From NCBI GenBank assembly GCA_963753225.1, contig CAVWBQ010000025.1, forward strand, positions 113,550 through 177,549: a stretch of 64,000 bases of DNA, read 5' to 3'. How positions within the stretch are numbered: position 1 is the first letter of the stretch; each line of letters opens with the position of its first letter. The notes under the pieces are model-generated. The model had not been told where the DNA came from, ran no database searches, and was given only the letters and a program-made list of their open reading frames with translations. The stretch is from Palsa-504 sp963753225 (GTDB lineage: Bacteria > Actinomycetota > Actinomycetes > Streptosporangiales > Streptosporangiaceae). This document shows, piece by piece, positions 9,801 to 15,834 of the stretch. Made by a program: the position numbers and the translations under genes.

Positions 9801-10122
9801 GTCCGGCGACGGCGGGCGGACCTGGCAGCCGGTGCCGTTCACCGCACCCGGACCCGGTGTCAGCTTCACCGCGCTGACCGCCAGCGGGGTCGGCTTCACC
9901 GCCGCGGCGCAGTTCGGCTCGGCCGGCGGGGCTATGGCCGCCGCCGTCTGGACCTCCGCGGACGGGACAAGCTGGACGCGATCGCCGGTCAGCGGCCTGA
10001 GCGGAGACGGCAGCCATGCCATCACCGCGATCGCCGCGTCCGGTACCGCCGTGACCGGCATCGACTCGGTCCAGGCCCAGGCCAGCCAGCAATTCGTCGT
10101 GCGCAGTCTTCCGTCCGGCTGA
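6862..10122 (+). CDS. Membrane-anchored Ser/Thr protein kinase with exported BNR/Asp-box sensor domain
   Basis: 1086-residue PknB-type receptor kinase. The kinase domain is at about 18-270: glycine loop LGSGGMGVVYLG, ATP-binding Lys45, HRD at 137-139, DFG at 156-158, activation segment with T/S residues, and APE at 182-184. A proline-rich juxtamembrane region (270-345) leads to one membrane segment (about 351-371). The roughly 710-residue exported part carries at least six Asp-box/BNR repeats of the form S-x-D-G-x-x-W (for example TSRDGVTWQRL, TSADGTKWQPAG, TSSDGRTWTAVS), so a beta-propeller is expected. PASTA repeats are absent. The start is a TTG at 6862 after GGGAGGGA. The next gene is a tandem paralogue of its kinase half. 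Confidence 0.93.
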   Translation: MARAPLRAGDPGRIGHYRLTARLGSGGMGVVYLGIGWDGTPVAVKVLRPELADDPEFRRRFQREVSALMRVRGFCTVRVIEADTESPQPFMITEYAEGPSLAEYIDTYGLIGPDMLYGLATGLAEALTVIHAAGIVHRDFKPSNVILTGTGPKVIDFGIAQALDATSMTRTGMMVGSAGFMAPEQISGRPGPAADIFVWGVTVAYAATGQPPFGSGDTHAVLYRVMHGDPDIAGVPDPLRSLVAAALTKDPDQRPTARQLLDRLTGMSVAPSPPIQDSPTRTILARTWQQTGQHPSSPGPAVAAVRSNSSLLLEPSPPGAGSPGGTRPGAPPPASGAGGGRQGRLSKRTRAIGVSALAVAAVAAAVAFAVLPGHAPKEGPSANEGGPGAAAPVTPNALPTYPGQLTRGVFQTIERIAASGSTMVTTGAQKTDGAVRQQFFVSTDAGRSWRLAPVQLPGGGQPPLGYEAVRIAGGPRGWMAFGDNAIWKSHDGQSWTLAGTRGITPRQPSDTINVVTNTPGGFLAAGYETTGAGNQAVIWTSRDGVTWQRLTAAQLGLQEPGGTAQGIDFAASQGTATVITDRGAGAWLSTDSGAHWTPVTLPVDHGAQNSISGVSVDGAGLVLVRPGRTASGASDGVAYFSKDGRTWQYAGTIAAAGGWSPAVVKGGDYGFVVTGRTRDQYVAYTSTGTGTKWRPTGPLGSTSSGPGFTPAIGPGGNVIAAGKTNATRTNQQGLLIKADTAGNLKPVSLGSIQGGLIPEEAVSSVAVAGNEQVAVGSADGYPAVWRRVAAGPWSLVSALDQVSASTDLAGLSAVTHGSHGWLAVGPGPLVLTSADGTKWQPAGTITHDLAGVSAVQAASGPHGYVITGTAAEPGGAYSRDLWWSPDLVTWSKASDVNETAGSNRVLAVAAGPSGFVSAGSHENLPVVWTSSDGRTWTAVSTPLPAGATAGVIQQVAVNGSHAVALGQQTTAHGVQPLAERSGDGGRTWQPVPFTAPGPGVSFTALTASGVGFTAAAQFGSAGGAMAAAVWTSADGTSWTRSPVSGLSGDGSHAITAIAASGTAVTGIDSVQAQASQQFVVRSLPSG

Positions 10123-10224
10123 CGGCCCGGCTCGCACCCGGCCGATACGGTAGGAAAATAGCAAGCAGATTGTCGTGCTGGCCTGCCTGGACGCCACAAT
10201 GACTCCCCGGGAGGGAGGATCCCG

Positions 10225-11535
10225 TTGGCTCGTACGCCGCTCCGGCCTGATGACCCGACCCGGATGGGGCATTACCGGCTGACCGCGAGGCTGGGCGCGG
10301 GTGGCATGGGCGTGGTGTACCTTGGCGTTTCCTGGGACGGCGCCCCGGTCGCGGTCAAGGTGCTGCGCCCGGAACTGGCCGGTGACGAGGAGTTCCGCCG
10401 CCGCTTCGGCCGCGAGGTCGCGGCGCTGGTCCAGGTCAAGGGCGTCTGCACGGTACGGGTGATCGAGGCGGACTCCCAGTCCGCAACGCCGTTCGTGGTC
10501 ACCGAGTACGCCCAGGGCCCGTCGTTGTCCGAGTACATCGACAAGCACGGATCGGTCGCTCCGGAGATGCTGTTCGGCCTGGCCACCGGGCTGGCCGAGG
10601 CGCTGACCACGATCCACGCGGCCGGCATCATGCACCGGGACCTCAAGCCCTCCAACATCATCTTGACCGAGGCGGGTCCGAAGGTCATCGACTTCGGCAT
10701 CGCCCGGCGGCAGGACACCACCGCCGTGACCAGGACGGGCATGATGATCGGCTCGATGGGCTTCATGGCGCCCGAGCAGATCAGCGGACACCCGGGCCCG
10801 GAGGCTGACATCTTCGCCTGGGGCGTGACGGTGGCGTACGCGGCCACCGGCCGGTCGCCATTCGGTGCCGGGAACACCCACTCCATCCTGTACCGGATCA
10901 TGTACGGCGACGCCAACATCGTCTCGGTCCCCGACTCGCTCCTCCCGCTGGTGGAGGCCTCCCTGGCCAAGGACCCGCAGAGCCGGCCGACCGCGCGGCA
11001 ACTGCTGGACCGGCTGACGAGCGCCTCCAGCCGCCCCGAGAACGCGAACGATACGCCTACTCAGATAATCCTGGCGCGGACCTGGCAGAGGGGATCCCAC
11101 GCGAGCCCGTCGCCGGCCAGCAGGCCTGCCGAGGCGAGCCAGGCTCCTCCCCGCCAGTCCGCGGCGGCCGCTCCCCGGCCCAACGTCGCGGCGCGGCCGG
11201 CCGCCGGGCCGCCCCCCGCCACCGCGCCCCCCGCTGCGGGGCCCCCCGCTGCGGGGCCGCTGGCCGCCGATCCTGCAGCCACCGAACCGCCGACTGCTGA
11301 TCCTGCAGCCACCGAACCGCCGACCGCCGACTCACCATCGCCGGTGCTACCGGCCGGCGCGGTACCGTCCGCCGCGGTACCGTCCGTCGCGTTGCCCGCT
11401 GCCGCGGCACCGGCTCCCGCGGCACCGGCTCCCGAGAAGGTACCCGTCGGCCGCCGGATGGCCACGATCGCTACGTCCGCCCTGGTCGCCATGCGCCTCC
11501 GCCGCCCCGCCCGCCCGGACGAACCCAAGCGCTGA
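10225..11535 (+). CDS. Ser/Thr protein kinase, paralogue of the upstream kinase without sensor domain
   Basis: 436-residue protein. The kinase domain (about 18-270) has LGAGGMGVVYLG, VAVKVL Lys45, MHRDLKPSN, VIDFGIA and APE, and is very similar to the preceding kinase throughout, including the start context (TTG at 10225 after GGGAGGAT). After the kinase domain comes a low-complexity Ala/Pro/Asp/Thr-rich tail with DNA-level repeats. It ends in a basic segment, GRRMATIATSALVAMRLRRP, in which only about 14 residues are hydrophobic, too short for the membrane helix of its neighbour. It therefore looks like a duplicated kinase that lost its anchor and sensor. It may be cytoplasmic, peripherally bound, or partner to the upstream kinase. 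Confidence 0.9.
   Translation: MARTPLRPDDPTRMGHYRLTARLGAGGMGVVYLGVSWDGAPVAVKVLRPELAGDEEFRRRFGREVAALVQVKGVCTVRVIEADSQSATPFVVTEYAQGPSLSEYIDKHGSVAPEMLFGLATGLAEALTTIHAAGIMHRDLKPSNIILTEAGPKVIDFGIARRQDTTAVTRTGMMIGSMGFMAPEQISGHPGPEADIFAWGVTVAYAATGRSPFGAGNTHSILYRIMYGDANIVSVPDSLLPLVEASLAKDPQSRPTARQLLDRLTSASSRPENANDTPTQIILARTWQRGSHASPSPASRPAEASQAPPRQSAAAAPRPNVAARPAAGPPPATAPPAAGPPAAGPLAADPAATEPPTADPAATEPPTADSPSPVLPAGAVPSAAVPSVALPAAAAPAPAAPAPEKVPVGRRMATIATSALVAMRLRRPARPDEPKR
11226..11330 (+). repeat. Tandem repeats coding the low-complexity tail of the second kinase
   Basis: Two copies of a 15-bp unit (CCCCCCGCTGCGGGG) are followed by two nearly identical 30-bp units (11271-11300 and 11301-11330) that encode PAATEPPTAD twice. 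Both repeat lengths are multiples of three, so copy-number change would keep the frame. This supports slippage-driven growth of a linker. Confidence 0.8.
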
Positions 11536-12415
11536 TAGCCCGCTCCGCGCCCTCCGTCAGCTGTGACCAGGGCTCCTAACGCGGCCCGTTCGGCTTGAAA
11601 ATCAGTCGCCATCCCGCCCCGGCCTGCCTAAGGTGGCAGAGGCTGGCCGACCTGGCGGTAAGGGCCAGAGTCCGGTTGTCCCCGCAAGGGTTCAAGAATT
11701 GTCAGGAAGTAGACCCGGCCTGGCCGCCAGCTGAAGTCCAGAGCGCAGCGTCTACGACGCGGCTGATGAGCGCTGTGCTCTCGGCCAGCCGGGATTTAGC
11801 CTCGCATAAGGCTGGGGTGGCCGACCTCACGCCGAGGCTGCGGCCCCCGCGGTCCGAGCAGCCACCCCCACCCGAGGCCCCCGCCAATTCCCAGCCCCGC
11901 TCCCAGCCCCGCTGCCACCCCTGCTCCCACCCCCCAGTCCCAGCCTCCGCTCCCATCACACTAGCACCACCACTCGCACTGCCGAACCGCAACAATGTGA
12001 CATTGATGCGGTCAGGACCGCCACGATGTGACATCGTGGCGGTTCTCGCCGGCCCGGGCGCCCCGGCCCGGCGACGCCCGCGTGATCGGTGATGCCCGCG
12101 TGAGCCGTGGTACGCAGGCACGCAGCCCGCCCGTTCGGCTGGAAAAGACCACAACCCCGGCCTGAACCCTCCCTTCCCGCCAGTCCCGCACAGCGCACCC
12201 ATACCAGCCCGGCCACCCGCACGACCAGCGGGACACCCCCTAGCGGACCCAGCTGAGGATGTGGTCGTTAATCCGGCCGGGTTGTTCCAGGTGCAGGAAA
12301 CTGAAGGCCGTTCGCCCGCACCGTCGCCGACCGCACCGAACCCGAGACATCCACGGCGCCAAGCTACCGCGGCCGGCACAAGTAGGCATCTGCTCCTCGG
12401 CGTGAGCGGGCGTGG
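11536..12415. other. Non-coding region between kinase gene and DapA-like gene
   Basis: 880 bp with no credible gene: the reading frames here are low-complexity and match no family I know. It holds a short hairpin (AGCC-TCGCATA-AGGCT near 11799), a Pro-codon-like C-rich tract (11840-11940), the two tandem palindromes listed separately, and two diverged direct copies of CCCGTTCGGCT(T/G)GAAAA (about 11585 and 12130). The copies suggest an old local duplication of a regulatory segment or the ends of a small decayed element. Confidence 0.6.
11986..12043. repeat. Two tandem palindromes with ATGTGACAT core
   Basis: Palindrome 1 (11986-12012) has arms ACCGCAACAATGT and ACATTGATGCGGT pairing at 12 of 13 positions around a central G. 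Palindrome 2 (12017-12043) has arms ACCGCCACGATGT and ACATCGTGGCGGT pairing perfectly around a central G. They share the centre ATGTGACAT and are 4 bp apart. They could be paired operators for a dimeric regulator, RNA hairpins, or a small interspersed palindromic repeat. They are far from any start codon, which weakens the operator reading. Confidence 0.75.
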
Positions 12416-13333
12416 CTACCGGGCCCAGCGCATGATCAGCAGGTCGCGTGCTGTGGCCAGTTCGATCAGGCTCCGGCAGGTCCTAGGCGACACCGGGCCG
12501 AACGGCGCGCGTGTCCGGTCCGAGGCGATGATGCCGCCCTGGGCCAGCAGGATCTTCTGCGCGCGCAGTCCGCACTGGCGGTTCTCGAAATGGATGAGCG
12601 GCAGCAGAGCTTCCCAGGCACTGACGGCGCCGGCCCGGTCGCCTGCGGCATAGCGGCGGACAATCTGCCCGAGTTCGGCGGGGACCGTCGAGCTCGGCAT
12701 GGTGCCGGTGGCCCCGGCGTCCAGGTCCGGGATCAGGGTGACCGATTCTTCGCCGTCGAAGGGGCCAGGCAGGCTGTCACCGAGGGCGCTGACCAGCGCG
12801 TGCAGCTTGTCCGCGGCCTGCGGCACCTCGATCTTGGCGTACTGCACCTGGGGCACCTGCCTGACCAGGTCGATCAGCAGGCTTACCGGTAGCGGCGTCG
12901 ATGACAAGGGCGCGTCCTGCACCATGACCGGGATGTGGATCGCTTCTGCCACCTGCTTGAAGTACTCGATCACCGCAGGCCCGGGAACCGTGAGCGTGGC
13001 ACCGAAGAAGGGCGGCATGATCATCACCATTGCCGCTCCCATGTCCTGCGCGGCGCGGCTGCGCGCGGCGGCGATCCGGACGCTGTAATGGCTGGTGGTG
13101 ACGATCACCGGGAGCCGTCCCGCGACGTGCTCGAGGAGGGTGCGGGCGATCGCGTCGCGTTCGGCGTCGGTCAGCGAGAACTGCTCGGAATAGTTGGCAA
13201 GCAGGCATAGCCCGTCGACCCCGGCGTCGATCAGGTAGTCCACGACGCGCACCGTGCCGCCCAGGTCAACGGTCTCGTCGTCGTGGAAAATCGTCGGCAC
13301 GACCGGCACCACGCCGGTCAGGGGAGCAGCCAT
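12416..13333 (-). CDS. Dihydrodipicolinate synthase (DapA) family lyase/aldolase
   Basis: 305-residue TIM-barrel protein of the class I aldolase DapA/NAL family. The Schiff-base Lys lies in QVQYAKIEVP, aligned with the family's IKE motif, and the N-terminal block GVVPVVPTIFHDDETVDLGG is typical. The Tyr of the usual YNxP motif is replaced in VMVQDAPLSS, so this is unlikely to be a housekeeping DapA and more likely a sugar-acid or hydroxy-oxo-acid lyase/dehydratase. The start is taken at the ATG at 13333, which follows CTGGAGAAACC. An in-frame ATG at 13402 would add 23 residues with little family character. No pathway partner is adjacent. Confidence 0.85.
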   Translation of the reverse strand: MAAPLTGVVPVVPTIFHDDETVDLGGTVRVVDYLIDAGVDGLCLLANYSEQFSLTDAERDAIARTLLEHVAGRLPVIVTTSHYSVRIAAARSRAAQDMGAAMVMIMPPFFGATLTVPGPAVIEYFKQVAEAIHIPVMVQDAPLSSTPLPVSLLIDLVRQVPQVQYAKIEVPQAADKLHALVSALGDSLPGPFDGEESVTLIPDLDAGATGTMPSSTVPAELGQIVRRYAAGDRAGAVSAWEALLPLIHFENRQCGLRAQKILLAQGGIIASDRTRAPFGPVSPRTCRSLIELATARDLLIMRWAR

Positions 13334-13502
13334 GGGCAGGTTTCTCCAGGTGGGCTCGTACGCGCGCCGCACGCCCGTCAGCGCCTCAGTAATATCCCAC
13401 ATGCCCTTAGCCGGGCTCGGCCGGGCCTTCCTCAGCCACCCAGTGCCCCGGTGGGCGCGACGTCACCGATGACGTCCTTGGGGTAGCTGACGCCCTGGGC
13501 GG

Positions 13503-14516
13503 CTAGGGGTTGGGCGGGCCGAGGTAGGGGAAATGGGCCAGCAGGTCGTCGTGGGGCTTGAGGCCGGACGGCGGGACCTTGCCGTTGGTCAGCCAGGCGA
13601 AGCGCAGGCTGTACACGTCGTCGGTGAGCACGCGGCCGTTGGGGTAGGTGGCGGGCTGGGTGTGGTCGTAGTGCAGGATGTCGGGCAGGACCTGCAGGGC
13701 GGCTGCCTTGGCCTGCTCGGGTGTGTAGCCGCCGGCGTTCTGCAGGATCGCCGACCACGGCCCCAGGTAGTTGGCCACGTCGTCGGCGGGCTGGCGGGAG
13801 TTGAACAGGTTCTTCTCCCCGTCGGGGTTGATGAACGGGTTGATGGTCGGGTTTCCGCCGCGGTCCATCTGCTCGAGCACGCCGTTGCTGCGCCGGCTGA
13901 TCGAGGCCCACACGCCGATGACCGGGCCGCCGAGCATGTCGTCGGGTATCTCCAGCACGATCGAGTCGACGTTGTTGCCGGCGAAGTCGTCGTGCCCGGT
14001 CCAGACGAAGCCGTGCAGGGCGCCTTCGACGTCGGCGAAGAACGGGTCGCTGCGCAGCCCGGCGAACAGCCGGATCCGGCCCGCCTGGACGGGCTGCGCC
14101 GTGCCGTCGAAGCTGACCGGGATGTCCGTGCTTAGCACCTCGCCGGCCGGCTCGGGCTGGCGGGCCTGCGCGCCGGTGGCGTAGTAGGCGGTCCCGGTCT
14201 GCGTGCCGTTCTCGTACTCGGAGAACACGAACGTGAACGCGACGTCGGCGTGGTTGTCGCCGTCGGTGTCGATGTTGATCCGGTAGACCGCGCCGGGGTA
14301 GAACTCCGGGCCGGTCACCGGCGCCGGGATCGGGGGCGGGGCGCTGGTCGGGTTCGAGTCCATGATCAGCACGGTCGTGCCGGGGTGGTGACGGTGAAGC
14401 ACTGCGTGGTGATGTTCCGGGCTGGCGGGCGCCTGGAAGACGAACACGTCGGTGAGGTCCAGGCGGCGGTCGTCGCCGGGGAACTTGAGCTTGTCGGCGC
14501 TGAAGTGGTTCGACAT
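13503..14516 (-). CDS. DUF4331 family protein
   Basis: 337-residue protein of the DUF4331 family (function unknown). It begins MSNHFSADKLKFPGDDRRLD and carries the family's LTDVFVFQAP, TVLIMDSNPTS, YRINIDTDGDNHADVAFTF and FAGLRSDPFFAD segments. A PDILHYD block sits near the C-terminus. No signal peptide is visible. It follows the alpha/beta hydrolase gene by 43 bp on the same strand, so the two probably form an operon. The ATG at 14516 is preceded by GAAGGAAGAACACCC. Confidence 0.88.
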   Translation of the reverse strand: MSNHFSADKLKFPGDDRRLDLTDVFVFQAPASPEHHHAVLHRHHPGTTVLIMDSNPTSAPPPIPAPVTGPEFYPGAVYRINIDTDGDNHADVAFTFVFSEYENGTQTGTAYYATGAQARQPEPAGEVLSTDIPVSFDGTAQPVQAGRIRLFAGLRSDPFFADVEGALHGFVWTGHDDFAGNNVDSIVLEIPDDMLGGPVIGVWASISRRSNGVLEQMDRGGNPTINPFINPDGEKNLFNSRQPADDVANYLGPWSAILQNAGGYTPEQAKAAALQVLPDILHYDHTQPATYPNGRVLTDDVYSLRFAWLTNGKVPPSGLKPHDDLLAHFPYLGPPNP

Positions 14517-14559
14517 GGGTGTTCTTCCTTCTGGGTAGTGGTGTGCGCTGGGCTAGGAT

Positions 14560-15393
14560 TCAGGTGCGCAGGAAGTCGAGCAGGGCGGTGTTGACCTGGG
14601 CGGCGTGGGTCCAGGGGATGGCGTGCGGGCCGCCTTCGATGACGGTCAGCTGGATGTCCTTGATCAGGGCGGGCAGGCGCTGGCCGGTCTTGTCGATCGG
14701 CAGGACCTGGTCGGCGTCGCCGTGGATGACCAGGATGGGCACGTCGATCTCGGGCAGGTCGTCGCGGAAGTCGGTGGTCCAGGTGCCGATGCAGGCCACC
14801 GCGGCGGTGGCCGAGGCGGTGACGGCGAGGTTCCAGCTGGCCTGCCAGGCCTGGTCGCTGACCAGGGTGCCGCGCAGGGTGTCGATGTTGTAGAAGGTGT
14901 CCAGGAATCCCTTCATCCAGGCCGGGCCATCGGCCCGGGCGGCGGCGGCGAACCCGTCGAACAGGGCCTGCGGCACCCCGTCGGGGTTGTCGTCGGCCTG
15001 CAGCAGGTAGGGCGGGATCGGGGCGATGAGCACGCCCTTGGCTACCCGCGCCGACCCGTAGCGGCTCAGGTAGCGGGTGACCTCGCCGGTGCCCATCGAG
15101 TGCCCGGCCAGCACGGCGTCGCGCAGGTCCAGGTGGTCCAGCAGGGCGGCCAGGTCGGCGGCGAAGGTGTCGTAGTCATACCCGGTGACCGGCTGGCTGG
15201 ACTGGCCGAACCCGCGCCGGTCGTAGGTGATGACCCGGTGCCCGGTCTCGAGCAGGACCGGGACCTGCTTGTCCCAGGCGCGGCCGCTGAGCGGGTAGCC
15301 GTGGATCAGCACCACCGGCTGGCCGGCGCCGTGATCCTCGTAGTAGATCTCGATGTCGGCGCTGTTCTCCTGGCCGACGACGACTGTGGGCAT
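14560..15393 (-). CDS. Alpha/beta hydrolase (non-haem haloperoxidase/esterase type)
   Basis: 277-residue alpha/beta-hydrolase. The oxyanion block is VVLIHGYPLSGRAWDKQ and the nucleophile elbow GHSMG. The acid is in VIHGDADQVLP and the catalytic His in EGGPHAIPW near the C-terminus. It closely resembles cofactor-free chloroperoxidases/esterases (DRRGFGQSSQP, YDYDTFAADLAALL). The biological reaction in such proteins is usually ester hydrolysis; peroxidation is a side activity known for the family. Start ATG 15393 follows GGAAGCCCC. It is first in a probable two-gene operon with the DUF4331 gene. Confidence 0.92.
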   Translation of the reverse strand: MPTVVVGQENSADIEIYYEDHGAGQPVVLIHGYPLSGRAWDKQVPVLLETGHRVITYDRRGFGQSSQPVTGYDYDTFAADLAALLDHLDLRDAVLAGHSMGTGEVTRYLSRYGSARVAKGVLIAPIPPYLLQADDNPDGVPQALFDGFAAAARADGPAWMKGFLDTFYNIDTLRGTLVSDQAWQASWNLAVTASATAAVACIGTWTTDFRDDLPEIDVPILVIHGDADQVLPIDKTGQRLPALIKDIQLTVIEGGPHAIPWTHAAQVNTALLDFLRT

Positions 15394-15834
15394 GGGGCTT
15401 CCTTCCGCTGGCGGGGATGGCCGGCGCCCGCGCGGGGCGACGCGCCGGCCCATTTGATCCGCGGGGTGGTACTGGCCTCAGCGTCGCGCTCCAGGGGGCC
15501 GCGTCGCGCCCGTGGGTATCACTGGCCGGTGCTCGGGTCCGCGGTCCGGGCCACGCCAGTACTCGCCCGGAACCATCTGCTGAGCGTTCATCTGCGCCGC
15601 GCTGAACGAACACCCTCCCGGGCAATGGCGCAGATTCCTCGTCAAACAGCGGCCGGGCACCCGGGTTCCCGGGTCGGTCCCCCCGGGTAGGCTGACGTGC
15701 GGGCGCTAGTGGTGTCTGGCTGGGAGGCCCTGTGAGCGTTCATGCGCGGCCGGGCGACCGCGGCGCGGCGTTCCGGTGTCGCCCCGCCGCAGTGTGCTGT
15801 ACCGCCGCCATGGTTGCCGTGTAGCGCCGGGCCG
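15394..15834. other. Intergenic region between hydrolase operon and LuxR regulator
   Basis: 441 bp divergent intergenic region expected to hold the promoters of both flanking transcripts. No reading frame resembles a known protein. It contains the inverted repeat listed at 15590-15635, and a direct repeat TGAGCGTTCAT at about 15581 and 15732, the second copy lying about 100 bp before the regulator's chosen start. Confidence 0.5.
15590..15635. promoter_or_regulatory. Inverted repeat, candidate operator
   Basis: Perfect 9-bp arms ATCTGCGCC (15590-15598) and GGCGCAGAT (15627-15635) are separated by 28 bp in the divergent region before the LuxR-type regulator. Spacing is wide for a single dimer site, so a looped or tetrameric arrangement, or an RNA hairpin, is equally possible. 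Confidence 0.4.

Noticed and set aside
11640..11720. Possible tRNA because of GGTTCAAGAA near 11688
   Set aside because: The flanking bases cannot pair into a T-stem or acceptor stem, and no anticodon arm is present.
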